Below, piece by piece: positions 46,599-57,947 of a stretch of 64,000 bases of DNA. The notes beneath the pieces were generated by a model. That model worked only from the letters and a program-made list of their open reading frames with translations. It ran no database searches and was not told where the DNA came from. Origin of the DNA: Mortierella alpina (lineage: Eukaryota > Mortierellomycota > Mortierellomycetes > Mortierellales > Mortierellaceae); the NCBI GenBank assembly GCA_029449245.1, contig JANATF010000002.1, forward strand, positions 3,596,001 through 3,660,000, written 5' to 3'. The first letter of the stretch is position 1. Every line of letters begins with the position of its first letter. Made by a program: the position numbers and the translations under genes.

Positions 46599-47272
46599 AT
46601 GTCCCTCAACCGACTAGTCAAGGAGCACCAGACAAAGCAGGCAGCGCTCAAGCGAGAGAGTGGTATTGTTGCCTCTCGTTGACTTTTGCACTGACTACCT
46701 ATAGCTGGTCCAATGCCCACGCTACTGCCATTGCTAACATGCTTGCATCTAGAGCACCTTCGGAAAGAGGCCGTACAAAGCGTGGGGCTGTTCTCGGATG
46801 CGGTCGCGGATACACTCAGTGGCCGGTAAGATTCAAAGGAACATTGTAAGTGTTTTATCGGAAGGAGAACGGTGCGACATTTGCTCACCCTCTCGTCTCT
46901 TCCTACTGCTTCGTCAAAACACCAGGGTGTCGCAAATATTTCTCAACCAAAAGGAACTGGAGCAGGAAGCCAGGAACTTGTCCTTGCAGACCGCACGATA
47001 TGCGAAGCAAACAGCTCAATGGCTTGCTCTTGTCGAGCAGTTTGACTCTGCACTCAAGGTACACTCATCCAGGAGGCTATTTGAGTTCAAGTATCGAACC
47101 TGGACTCTTTTTTTTTTTCAAATATTCTACCAGAACTGATGATAATGCATTGCTTTGCGTCGCGACACATTTGTAGGAGTTGGGCGATGTACAGAACTGG
47201 GTCCAGGTGATTCAGAAGGACATGGAGCAGGTCACCAGCTCGCTGGAGAACTCGCGTCAGGGACCGGCATGA
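46599..47272 (+). CDS. BLOC1S1: BLOC-1 subunit 1 (BLOC1S1/GCN5L1/Bls1)
   Basis: Small coiled-coil subunit of the BLOC-1 complex in endosome/lysosome biogenesis. Four exons, 46599-46662, 46753-46825, 46926-47058 and 47177-47272, give 121 residues, close to the human length. Conserved blocks: MSLNRLVKEHQTKQ, LNQKELEQEARNL, ARYAKQTAQWLALVEQFDSALKELGDVQNWVQVI. They align along the whole protein with human BLOC1S1 as I recall it. The first donor is ambiguous (46659 or 46662) and changes one or two residues only. Confidence 0.88.
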
Positions 47273-48242
47273 CCATGGTGCACGTCTATTGTGTAATCTC
47301 TCCCTGCGGCCACGCTTCCTCCTTGCCTGCCCCCACTGCGCCAGCCCTGATACACACGTTGCGCGGACAGCGATAGCAGTGATAGCCACAGGACTGTAGT
47401 GCAGACTGTACAGCCCGCTCGCCGCGTGCACATGTGGAGCCGCGAAATACAATTTTCTGGCGGCAGAAACAAGCCACCCCGCGGGTGTTTTGTGAACCTC
47501 CCCCCGCCAAGATTGACCCCAAGCGTTTTCTGTTTGCTCTTTGTTGCTCCCCGCCCCTCACCCTTGAACTCCTTCACTCGTCCTTCACTCGTCCTCTCTC
47601 TCTCTCTCCCTCTCTGTCTGTTTCTTCCATCGGTCTTCTTTGCTCCCCCGCGCCCTGCTGCAGCAAGCAGCAAAACATCACACGCTAGCATTCTTCTCAG
47701 CTCCTCCCCATCTCCTCGTCCCCATTGCCTCGTCCCATCCGCTCGCTCCTTGTCTCTTTGTTCGTCTTCTCTCCCTTGGAATCACCTGCTGCCCCATCCG
47801 CGCCCCGTAGACTCGACTCGACGGTAAGGCGCCCACTCGCGCAGCTCGCGCATAGCCCGCGCTTCTCTTCACTCTCACCCCTACGCATCGCTCCTCATCC
47901 AGCCCGCTACCCTTCGCCTCAAGCCATGTCTGACGCGCTCATTTTGTATTTCGCTTCAGTTCTCTATTCTTGCTAGCCGCCACTCTTTCCTTGCACCTTG
48001 CCCCCCTTTTCTCCTCGGCGCGTCTGAATAGCGCTTCGAATTCAAGCTTCTAAGCTTCTTGTCCGGCCTGCCAAGTCGTCAGCGTTCGACGTTTGTGAAT
48101 CGCTTGCTCAAGGTGAGTTTGACGCTGGTTCTTGTTTGCGCATGCTGCGTGTGTTCACATCCATCTTTTTTGAGTTCATGAAAACTAACGGCTCTTTACC
48201 AGATAGGTCTCCCTGCAGAAAAAGCACTAAAGAGCAACGTTC
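47273..48242. promoter_or_regulatory. Cfp1 promoter and leader with probable 5'UTR intron
   Basis: 970 bp, very CT-rich (47570-47880). AG/GTGAGT at 48113 and CCCTGCAG ending at 48218 fit a 106-nt leader intron just before the Cfp1 start at 48243. No conserved ORF. Confidence 0.5.
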
Positions 48243-51200
48243 ATGGGAGAGCCAGGACAACGCTTGCATAGCAATGGCCACCCTGCCGGCCAGGGGTTTG
48301 CACATCCGCCTCCACAACAGATGCATCAGCACCAGCAAGCGCAGTACTCGGCGACCGGCCACCTGCCCCAGCCTCGACGGTCGTCCATCCAGAGCATGCT
48401 TAACCCATCCTCGCCTGATCCTGGATCCTACGGCTACTATCCTGCGCCCCACAGCCAGCATGCGCCTCCCCAGCATCATATGCAGCAGCAGCAGCAGCCA
48501 GGACAGCATCAGTATATTCACCCCATGCAACAGCAGCCTGCAGCTCCACCCCAGCATCATCACCAGTATCACTCACACCCGCAGCACCCACAGCATCCCT
48601 CGCATCAGGAGCATTACCATGACGATGATAGGCAGTACTCGCAGCAGCAGCAGCAGCAGCAACAGGCGTATCCATATCAGCCATACCCTCCGCAGCACCA
48701 TCAAGCCCCCTCGCAGTCGCAGCAAAGACCTCAGCAACAACACCTTCACCAACCGCCACATGTGGGTCATCAGCAGCAGTCCACGCAGCAGCAGCTTTAC
48801 TATCCCTCGCAGCCTGCCGTATCCTCGACCCAAGCGCCGTCCTCGCTCTCGATGAACGCAGCGCCTTATCCCGGAAGCTCAAACTCGCTACCCCCCATAT
48901 CCTCTCAATCGTCATTCCGGTCTCATGGACAGTATTCACCTGGAGCAGGATCTTCGGACCCTACCTTCCAGACATCACCTTCCAACTCACTTCAGGCACC
49001 CTTGCAGACCTCGGCTCTCTCCCATCACCAACAACCGCCGCAACGGCATCTACACAGCGGAGGCATCGAACCGGGAAAACAGAGTCCTGTAATAGGGGCT
49101 CATTCTCATGGCTCAATCTCTGCTGCAGTTGTGGCCGGGGCAACATCTCTTGGCAGTGCCGCACCTAGACATTCAAGTGTAGAGCCTGCCATGGATATGA
49201 GGCTTCAGTCGCCACCAGCCACATCTGTCCACAGCTATAGTCGCCCCAGCCTCTCTCACAGCTCGGGTCGTCCTCCATCACCACGCACGACAGCACCGGA
49301 ATTCTCAAGATCGCGGCAAGCCTCGGTTTCGGTATCGGGGCACGGATACCACGGCGAGTACCGACCGCATCCAGCAGAGCCAACCGTGGTGGGTGGACAT
49401 TATGACTATGGCCACCATTATCCATCCTCCTACCAGGAGTCGTCATTTCCTGGATCTCAGCACACAGCGGCGCATCTGCAACAGCAGCAGCAGCAACTCC
49501 AAAAACAGCAAAAACAGCAGCACCAGCACCAGCAGCATCAGCAGCAACATCAACAACAACAACAGCAGCAGCAGCATCAGCAATATTCATCGCAGTTCTC
49601 TCATCACTCTGCTCCAGGCTACATGAGACCATCTCCCCACGAAGTCGATCGTCCTCACCCACATGGCCTGGCAGCGCAGCAGCACTATGGTCACCAAGCT
49701 TACCATCAACAACCTCCTTCTCCCCCTTTGCAGAGCCAACAGACAATTCTGTCACCCCCTCATCGAGGCTCGATGCCTGATGTTCACCCTGGAGGGCCAC
49801 GCCTTGCAAGTTCACAACAACAACAACAGCAACCACCAGACCGACCGCATGCTGACAATGACGAGGCTCTCGTAATGAACTTCATGTCGGAATTGCAAAT
49901 GCAGCAGCAAACCCACGGACGCAAACAGCCGCACAAGGCTACCCCACATTCTGTTGTCCCACCGTCCCAACCGCCATCCCAGCACTATCAGCAACATCCT
50001 CAGCACCCTCAGCACCCCCAACATGGTCAGAATCGACAGTCCTTGCATCTAGACCATGCGCCGCTTCATGCCGCTGTGGCACAATCTCACCCTCGATACG
50101 CGCACGAAGATCATGTCGGCTACTCGCACACTCAAGATGTTCAGTCCAATGCTTACCGGTCGCAAGTGTCGACTCCATCCCAGTCGGTATTGGAGTTGGC
50201 AAGACCCAAGACTCCTCCAGGATCTGTTCAGCCTTCGATGCACAGTAGTACCCAGGGCGCAGGCGACGCTCGGCAGCGGCTTGCTATGGCATCAGGCCTT
50301 GGTTCAGGACCACAGAGCCCCGCTCTTGATGCCATACCGTCGACAAAGATTCCCCAAGCTTCCAGGAAGATTTCGACACCTAATAGTCAAACATCTCTCC
50401 CGCCCCCGCGATCCCTGAGTCTGATGAATATTCTCAACGCGCCAGAGACGGAAGGCAATGGCGACTCCACGGATACTGAGGAGGAGCGAGACACAGCCGT
50501 TGTGTTGCCGCCATCCAACACTATAGCAGAGGGAGGCGTGTACATGGATGAAAGCAGGCCTTTCCCCCCTCGACCAGAGCATGACCGCGATGGTAATGCA
50601 CCCATTTACAAGGACAGACTACACGAGGGATATCTTGATGGTCAACCCCAGAAACCTGATGGCATCGCGGAGGAGCACCGTTCTAGCCAGGAGCATGTTG
50701 AGGCTATAGTGACAACGACATCCGCACCTCTAAAGCCCAGCAAAGAAAGTACACCACGTCCACCTAAGGAGAAGCCTGCTAAAAAGACACCCAAGGAAAA
50801 AGTGGTCAAGGTGAAGGTGGATAAGGTGGAAAAGGTCAAGAAACCCAAGGCGCCGCCAAAGAAGAAGATTTCAGCATCCGCGATAGCGGTCCAGGGCGCG
50901 GACGAAGCTGTAACGCCCATGGATGTGGTGTCTTTTCCAACCCCTAAAGGCAACTCAGTGCAGGAACCTCCAGTAGGGAACAAGCATCCCATTCTCGAGA
51001 GCGCGGGCGAAGGCGAGGTGAAAGTCGCAAAGAGAATTCGTCTTGAGGGTCGCGCGGCCGAGGATGGTGGAGTCCATGGCCCTCCCACAGACAGGCTGGA
51101 TGGTGTCCAGACCAGCGAGCGTGCTACTGTATCACCCAGGTCGCTCGTCATGGATCCTACACAGGGTGTGAGAATGGATGTCGACGAATCTCGGAATTTT

Positions 51201-53439
51201 AATCAAGATGATGCTGCTGACAGGAGCACTGGCTCATCTCGAACAATGGAGGAGCCCCCAAGTCCCGCCGTTCCGGCAACATCAAGAAATGGGCGTGTCA
51301 GTCCAGCGTTGCCCGAGACTCGTGTTGAAATCATGCAGAGCACCACGGTCGGCACACACGAAGCCACGAGCGTACACAGCCCTCGACCTGGTACGCCTAC
51401 TCAAGGCTCATTAGCTTCTCGCTACCGAGCGCCTGTCAACGATCAGTCGTCCGAGCCCGCTACAGGAAGCAAGACTGCGGGTGATGGCCTTGACAGCTCT
51501 AGTGCACAGCCGCCGTCTCGCGACACTGTGAAGGGCCCCAAGGACAAGAAGGGGAGCAAAAAGAAGCCGGCACCGGAAGTTGTCCAAGCTGATGAGGGTC
51601 CCGGACCGAGGCCTCAGAAACCCTTGCATGCGATGAGTGAGATCGGCACGGACAAGACAGACGTCAAGGGATCCGGAAAGCCGGCGGTATCTCGAAAGAA
51701 ATCTTCTTCGGCCTCGTCTGCCGTCAGCAGTTTGAAGGACCGCTTCAGTAGGCCTTCAGAGAATGTTGACAGTCCAAAAACGATTGTGGAGGAGTCAAAG
51801 CCCAGTGACCCGCTCAGCACCGACATGAAGATCCGCAGTTCGGATGCTGGCCTCGACCTTCCCAAGGACAAGTTGCCAAAGGAAAAACGTGTGGATCACA
51901 TGGAGATTGTGCCTGACGCGAGCGTAAAGAGCAAGGTGTCCAGCCATGAACAATCGCCGGGGCAACCCAAGGACAAGGAGACGGCGCGTGTAGTGCCGTC
52001 AAAAGAGGGAAAAGCCGAAGAGCAGAGTCGGTCCAAGGATGATGGGGCACTGTACTGTACTTGCCGAACACCCTATGACCCCAGCCGGTTCATGATTGCG
52101 TGCGACCAATGCGACGACTGGTTCCACGGAGATTGTGTCGGAGTCGCCGAAAAGGAGATTGATAATGTGGACCAGTATTACTGCAAGCGATGTGAAGGTG
52201 CGTATCGTTTTTGCTTTAGTTTACATTCGTTTACGTTCTGAGGTATGTCTGATTGCAGTTTCTCACAGTTGATGCCTTTATTGCATTCCTGTTGTAGAAA
52301 AAGGCCAGCATGGATCTCGCAAGATCAGATGTGGCCGAGAAGGATGTCAAAAGAGTGCAGGACGCAAGTCAAAGTATTGTTCCAAGGAGTGCGGGCTACT
52401 GTTGGCCACCCATCGGATTCGTGAGTCGCAGGAGAAGGTCTTTGGCTCTCCTCATCAACAAGATTCCACCTCTAAGGATGGGGACGCGCCTTCAGGACAA
52501 CAGCAGCAGCAGCATCTGCAAAGGCGGCGTAGACTGACGCTGGCCGATCTGGATGACCGTCAGAGACTTTTGACGCTCCGCGAGAAGATGGCGCATGTGC
52601 GCATGGTGTGTGCGGTTCTCGTCGAACGTGAGAAGCAGCTGGAGATCTGTGTGGACAGGCAAGCCAGACAGGATCTCGGCAAGTTTGTGGCCAAGGGCGC
52701 CTCCTCTCAGGCACCATTGTCTTTGCCTGTACAGGAGAAGGAGAACGAACGGTCGGCCACTGCAGCAGAAGAGGACGATGATGAGAACGCACTCCGATCG
52801 AGCGCAGGATCCAAGAGCAAGAGCAAGAGCAAGGGTCACAAGGCCTCCAAGGATAAGGACAAGGAGATGCTCTGTGGGTTTGACTACAGTCTTGTCTGGG
52901 ACGACGCAGAGGATATGTGCCGAGCTGAACGAGCAGCGCTGACTGCGTTGACGGCCACGCCTAATGGGTCACGAGCGTCCTCGGTCGCACCCCCTTCGGT
53001 CGGTGCGGTCGTTGTGGTGCCCTCGAAGCAAGCTGTGGTTAACCCAACATCATCAAAAATGGCGAGCCAGGGTGGCGGCGTTCTTGACGCCTTGAAAAGT
53101 CTAGCAGTCTCACCGCAGCTGCAGGCGATAGGTGTGCAGGTATGCACGTCCCGGCGTCAGTGCGACAGGCACACAGGGTGGCAAAGGCTCAAGGCAGCCG
53201 AACTGGATCTTGAAAAGACACTTCAGGTAAGACATAGTGCTAAATTTTGTACTTGTAGCTGGAGGAGGAGATGCGATGTATGGCTGGCTGGCTAACCCTT
53301 TGTGCGTACTGAATGACTGTAACAATAGAACAAGCTGCTCAGGTCGCTCAAGGTGGAGGTGAAACTGGTCAAGAGTCGGATGAAGCGACGCAGGAACGAT
53401 CTGTCGGCAGGGATCCTCAACGGCACAATAGAGCATTGA
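48243..53439 (+). CDS. PHD-finger protein of the Set1/COMPASS complex (Cfp1/Spp1), with a very long Gln/His/Pro-rich N-terminus
   Basis: Reader subunit that guides H3K4 methylation by Set1/COMPASS. Three exons, 48243-52197, 52298-53226 and 53329-53439, give 1,664 residues. The PHD finger (~1270-1318) has full C4HC3 spacing: YCTCRTPYDPSRFMIACDQC, DDWFHGDCVGV, YYCKRC. It is followed by a Cys-rich block (IRCGREGCQKSAGRKSKYCS, then SKECGLLLATHRI) and a C-terminal RQCDRHTGWQ motif with a basic helix, the order seen in Cfp1/Spp1. Residues 1-1265 are low complexity: poly-Gln/His/Pro, then Ser/Pro, then Lys-rich KEKPAKKTPKEKVVKVKV. Yeast Spp1 is about 350 residues, so this extension is exceptional. 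The ATG at 48243 is directly preceded by a probable leader intron. Confidence 0.85.
48480..49600 (+). repeat. CAG/CAA/CAT-rich coding low-complexity tracts (polyGln/His)
   Basis: Several interrupted runs of CAG, CAA and CAC/CAT codons inside the Cfp1-like ORF; the densest are about 48641-48665 and 49480-49585. They are candidates for length polymorphism. Confidence 0.8.
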
Positions 53440-53949
53440 GATGTGGATGATGATTTTATTCTAAAATAATAATATAATTACACGCAGATGGACGATAGAA
53501 GACGGGAACGAAGTAAGAAAGAAGCGGAACAGAAAGACGAACGGAAAGAGACGGCGAGAGAGAAAGAAAACAAGTCGCAGAGAGGCACAAGGAATCACAG
53601 GCAGGCTACAGCAACGAGACAGCAAAGCCAAAGCCCAGGAGGAAGAGTGGTATCGACACACTGCCTCTTGCTATCCCGTTTCTGGAAAAAGGGTCGTTGT
53701 CAGAGAGGCGGGGGCAGGCTCTTTGTCTTCCTCTTCTTGTTCAATGCAGCCATCCACGCAGGTCCAGGTCATTGTTGTCGGATCAACACATCCACCATGG
53801 CGTATATTTTGTTTTCTTCTCATTCCAGCCCTCCCATCCAGTCCGGGTCAGTCCCACTTTTTGTCAAGCCAAAAATGATCCTGTTTCTTCGATTTCATCC
53901 TGTCTGCATAATATCCATACAGCGAAAAAGAGGGTTCCCGGCTCTTCTT
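53440..53949. other. Convergent 3' region, Cfp1 / TIM17
   Basis: 510 bp. AATAATAATATAATTA just after the Cfp1 stop (53465-53480) may direct 3' processing. Purine-rich 53490-53600. No gene seen. Confidence 0.5.
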
Positions 53950-54904
53950 TTACTGAGATGCTGGAGGAGCAATGTCAGGGAGCTAGAAAGTAGGGGAGAC
54001 AAAATCGGTTATGATCCTAGGCACACTTTTAAGGTATTTCAAGAGAACATCATCAATCATCATCATCATCATTATCAAGCCTTATTTACCTGGGGCATCA
54101 TAGGGCGGTTCTGGTCAGCGAATGCTCGGGAGATGACGATTCCGAGACCCTCGATGACGGCGAGGAAGACACCTCCGAGCGCTGCAGAGGTGATGGCGAC
54201 CTTGGGTCCACCACGGGCGGCAAGGACACCTCCAGTGAGGAAGCCCGAGGCGATCGAGTTCCAGGGATCCTCCTTTTGACGGATACCCTTCATACCACAG
54301 TCAAAGGTCGAGAACAAACCACCCCAGACAGCAAAGTTTCCTCCAAGAACGGGAGCACGGGCCTTGAGCGAGACCAGGGCGCCCGGAAAGCGCTCACCCT
54401 GAGTTCAGTAGCAAAATGAGGAAAAGAGGTGTTAATACTTGGGATGGATCGTCTCGCAAAGCACCCTTGTGAAAACGGGGAGCTGGGAAAGAAAGGCGCA
54501 GGCAAGGCGTAGCTTGTCCTGTGTCGTGCCTATTGCCTTTCGGCTGCGAACAGGGTGGTGTGCTTACCCTAGGCGAGTTCTTGGCTCCCTTAATTCCGTA
54601 CCAGACACCTCCACCGATGGCACCCATGGCGAAGGATGCACCGAGGTCAGAGAAGATTACATATGGGCTGAGGAACGAGACATTCGGGATCCACAAGACA
54701 ATGCACACATAAGCAGAAGGACTGGATTAGTGAAGTGTAGCTTTTTCTTTTCTTTTTCCATTTCCGGAGAGAGAAAGAGAGGGGGTGTAATCCCTATCCG
54801 AGGCCACCGCGGCCAGGTCCTCTGGAGAGAGAGCCAGGCGAGAAGCGAGCGAGGATGACGACGACTCACCAGGGATCGCGAGAGTGGTCTGAGGAGCGAG
54901 GCAT
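53950..54904 (-). CDS. TIM17: Mitochondrial import translocase subunit TIM17
   Basis: Core subunit of the TIM23 presequence translocase in the inner membrane. Four exons, 54904-54870, 54667-54568, 54398-54090 and 53982-53950, give 158 residues, the same as yeast Tim17. N-terminus SSDHSRDPC; four hydrophobic segments; [75 protein letters not shown], with conserved Gly-zipper residues. The negative residues near the N-terminus and both conserved Cys residues (DPC, FDC) are present. The 33-nt last exon adds [10 protein letters not shown], similar to the Pro-rich end of other TIM17 proteins. Confidence 0.96.
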
Positions 54905-55953
54905 GGTGGATTGTGAATTGTGTGGAGGCGGGGAGCAGAAGGCGAAGGGGAAGGACGGGAAATCAAGAAGGGGGGATCGGAGCGGATCGAATGCGATGGA
55001 AGGGCAAAAAAAAAAAAAAGATTGATCAACGCAGTGCGAAATATGTATATGAACACCCCACTAGTCCCCTTGGGCTGGCTCGCCCACACTCATTCTCGCC
55101 TCCCAGTGCGTTTTGTGTGCAGTCCGGGACTGTTGACAGCAGTCATGGCGGCGCAAAGCCACGCCGCGCGCTCCTTGGGCAGCGCACACCCGCGAGCACG
55201 CTAGCGACACCTGCCTCTGCTGGGCCAGCTGCATGTCTGCGGCAGTTTTTTGCGCGCTTGGCTTGTATCGCGCCCTTGCGAGCTCAATTGGGGCAACTTG
55301 TTTGCGTCGTGCATGCCTGAAACGTCATGTACCCACATGCGCTATCGTTCGTAGCAAACAAGGCAAGCCGAGCAACGGTCTTTATGCACCAAAGTGCATC
55401 GATGTGCCCTCTGTGCTGATAACCTTCTAGCTCTCGCACATGCAGTGTGTTCTACGGCAAGGGCTCGATCCAGTGCTACAGTACATGGTTCAGTGCACAC
55501 GATGATCCTTGCACGACGACAAAAAGGGAAGAGGTAAAGAGGGACAGGGGATGTGACCAAAGAAAAAAAAAGGGACCAGGAAAAAGAAAAGAGACAACGT
55601 CGACGACGACGGAATGGGGTGTAGGGGCTCTTTTTTTTCTTATTTTTTGGGTTCAGTGGGAGTGTATATGTGTGGTGTGCGTGTGTGTGTGTGTGTGTGC
55701 AGTGGACACAGACAGACTGAGAGAGAGAGACTGAAAGCAGGCGGCATAAAAGGGCGCGAATTTCAACTTTGGTTTTTTTTTCTTCTTCTCCTGTATTCTA
55801 TTCCCCTGTTAGACCATATCCACGTCCCACCCTCAGCTCACCGTCTTCGCGTCCCTTTACGCAGCCCGTCCCCCTCCCCGCCGCTCCCTTGTCCCGTCCC
55901 CCCTTGCTTCCTTATTGCAACCCCCAGTTCAACTCGATCCTACCTTTCCAACC
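54905..55953. promoter_or_regulatory. Divergent promoter region, TIM17 / two-RRM protein
   Basis: 1.05 kb. Contains a TATA-like CATAAAAG at 55745, a (TG)n run at 55680-55699 and a long CT-rich leader (55785-55940). No conserved ORF. Confidence 0.5.
55746..55758 (+). promoter_or_regulatory. TATA-like core element ATAAAAGGGCGCG
   Basis: About 200 nt before the start of the two-RRM gene and followed by a pyrimidine-rich leader. The same 13 bases occur at 4308-4320. Confidence 0.5.
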
Positions 55954-57453
55954 ATGAGCCAAGATACCGCACCCACCACTCAGGTTCACGTCGAGGAGGA
56001 AGGCCACAAGGTCTTTGTCGGAAACTTGTCCTTCCAGACCACCGAGGCCGAGCTCTCTGAACTCTTTAGCAAGCCCGTCCCAGTGTAAGTGGTCCTTTCA
56101 TCAAAGTACACAAAGAGATATCTCAGACATACACGCACACACACAGAGGACAGTGGACAAGACCAGACAAACATGTCTAGAACCAAGACAGATGCACAGC
56201 GCTGGATGAGATTACTCTGAGGGAAAAAAAAGAGCAAAGATGATGATGATGACAAGGATGAGCGAGAACGACACGCAACGCTGCGGGGGATGCGGCTGCT
56301 GTTGCTGAAGACCCAGATGATGAGGACGAGAAGGGGCCAGAGGACGCAACTTCATCCACTCGCATTGTCACGGATCATCCTGCTCCCCAATCTGCTCCAA
56401 TCAGTCCATGCAAACGAGTCGTGGATCCGTATTTCTCTGGACATAAAAAAACAACAACAACGACACTCTGCAGTAGGTGTCAAAATTGCCACCGTTACAG
56501 TTGAACTGACGTGCTTTTTACTCTTCTTCGTTTTTCTCGTTGTATGCCGATGTAGGTTGAAAGCCAACATCATCACTCGCGGAGCCCGCTCTCTCGGATA
56601 CGGCTTCGTGGCCTACGAGACCTTGGCCCAGGCCGAGCAGGCTGCTGCCTCCTACAACAAAACCGAGCTTGGTGGTCGTGAGATCAACGTCGAGGTGGCC
56701 AAGCCCAAGGTTGAGCGCGCCCCCAAGGAGAAGACCCCTAAGCAGCCCAAGGAGCCCAAGGAGGTTGCCGAGACTGGCGATGCCGAAGTCAAGCCCAGGA
56801 CCGGCCGCAACGCCCGCTCCCGTGCCAACCGCAAGAACCGCAAGGCTCGTGTAAGTACAATTGCGACGCAGCAAGAAGAACAAACACACAAGAGGCACAA
56901 AAAAAAAATTGCTGACATATCGATTCTTTTCTTTTTCTCATTTCTCACACATCTATAGAGCGAGGGCGAGGAGGGCACCACGGAGGATGCTTCGGCTGCT
57001 TCTCCCACCACCCCTGCGGATGCTAATGGTGAAGCCAAGGAGGGCTCTGGACGTCGCAAGGGCAGAGGTCGTCGTTCCGGCCGCAAGGGTGCTGGTGCCG
57101 AAGGCGAGGGTGCTGAGGGTGCTTCCACCCCCTCAGCCCCCCGCCCCGTCGGCCCCCCTTCCAAGACCACTGTCTTTGTCGCCAACCTGCCCTTTGCGTT
57201 GGAGGACGAGGGCTTGAAGGAGATCTTTTCCGAGTTCAAGCTCGCCTCTGCCCACGTTGTCCGTCACCGTGCCTCAGGACGCTCCAAGGGCTTTGGATTC
57301 GTTGACCTGGTCGACGAGGCCGAGCAGCTCAAGGTTCTTGAGAAGATGAAGAACCACGAGGTCGATGGCCGTGTCCTCGTCATCAAGATCGCCCTCTCTG
57401 AGGAGCAGCCCGCCGAGAAGGAGGGCGAGGCCCAGGAGGAGGCGACCGCTTAA
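55954..57453 (+). CDS. RNA-binding protein with two RRM domains
   Basis: Three exons, 55954-56084, 56556-56850 and 56959-57453, give 306 residues. RRM1 (~18-105) has RNP2 KVFVGNLSF and RNP1 LGYGFVAYE, with the 471-nt intron 1 inside it. A basic linker follows (GRNARSRANRKNRKAR, GRRKGRGRRSGRKGAG), then RRM2 (~220-290) with RNP2 TTVFVANLPF and RNP1 KGFGFVDLV. The Lys/Arg-rich linker with Gly resembles RGG-type or nucleolin/Sbp1-like proteins; I cannot assign an orthologue. Codon use is strongly biased to C-ending codons (AAG, GAG, GCC), which suggests high expression. The long intron in a compact gene may be regulatory (inference). Confidence 0.85.
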
Positions 57454-57947
57454 AGTGGTCGTGCGATCCCACTTTGGTCGGCAAGCAGCAAAAAAAAAAA
57501 AAAAAAAAAAAAAAAGGCAGGATGTGGAGGAGTGAGAGTGCGAGTGTGTGGAGCCAAGGAATGGACCAGCCTTGTGAGCCCGCAGGATACAACTAGGATT
57601 ACAGGCACGGATGACCACCGTTGTTGTCAACACTTGGAGGAACCGTCATCAGGAAACACAATGGCGGGAACTCCAGGTGCAACCGACGACGGGTCTCCTC
57701 TATCTCTCTCTTCATTTTTTTTTATTTATTTTTCGTTATTTATTTTTGTTGCTTGCTGCCTAGCTCCCACCCACACACACCCACGAGGGCAGTTCAGCAA
57801 GAGCCCTTTTCAGTCTCTGTTGTTTATTCTTTTGATGAAGTGAGTGTCCTTTTCCCCCCTTGTCTCTGCTCCTTTACTTTCTAATAAACAGGTTGTATAT
57901 ATATACAGAAGAACATGCTGATGCACCGCATGGGATTTTTTTTTTTT
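57454..57947. other. Convergent 3' region with A26 run
   Basis: 494 bp between the RRM-protein stop and the membrane-protein stop. Holds a 26-A run at 57490-57515 and AATAAA at 57883-57888, which could serve the plus-strand transcript. Confidence 0.5.
57490..57515. repeat. Poly(A) run, 26 bases
   Basis: Uninterrupted A26 37 nt after the stop codon of the two-RRM gene. Length may be unstable or affected by sequencing. Confidence 0.85.

Noticed and set aside
49165-49836. 223-codon minus-strand ORF
   Set aside because: Mirror of the CAG/CAA-rich Cfp1-like coding sequence; Ala/Val-rich as expected from the complement.
57490-57515. A26 run taken as evidence of a processed retrogene
   Set aside because: The upstream gene has two introns, so it is not a retrocopy.
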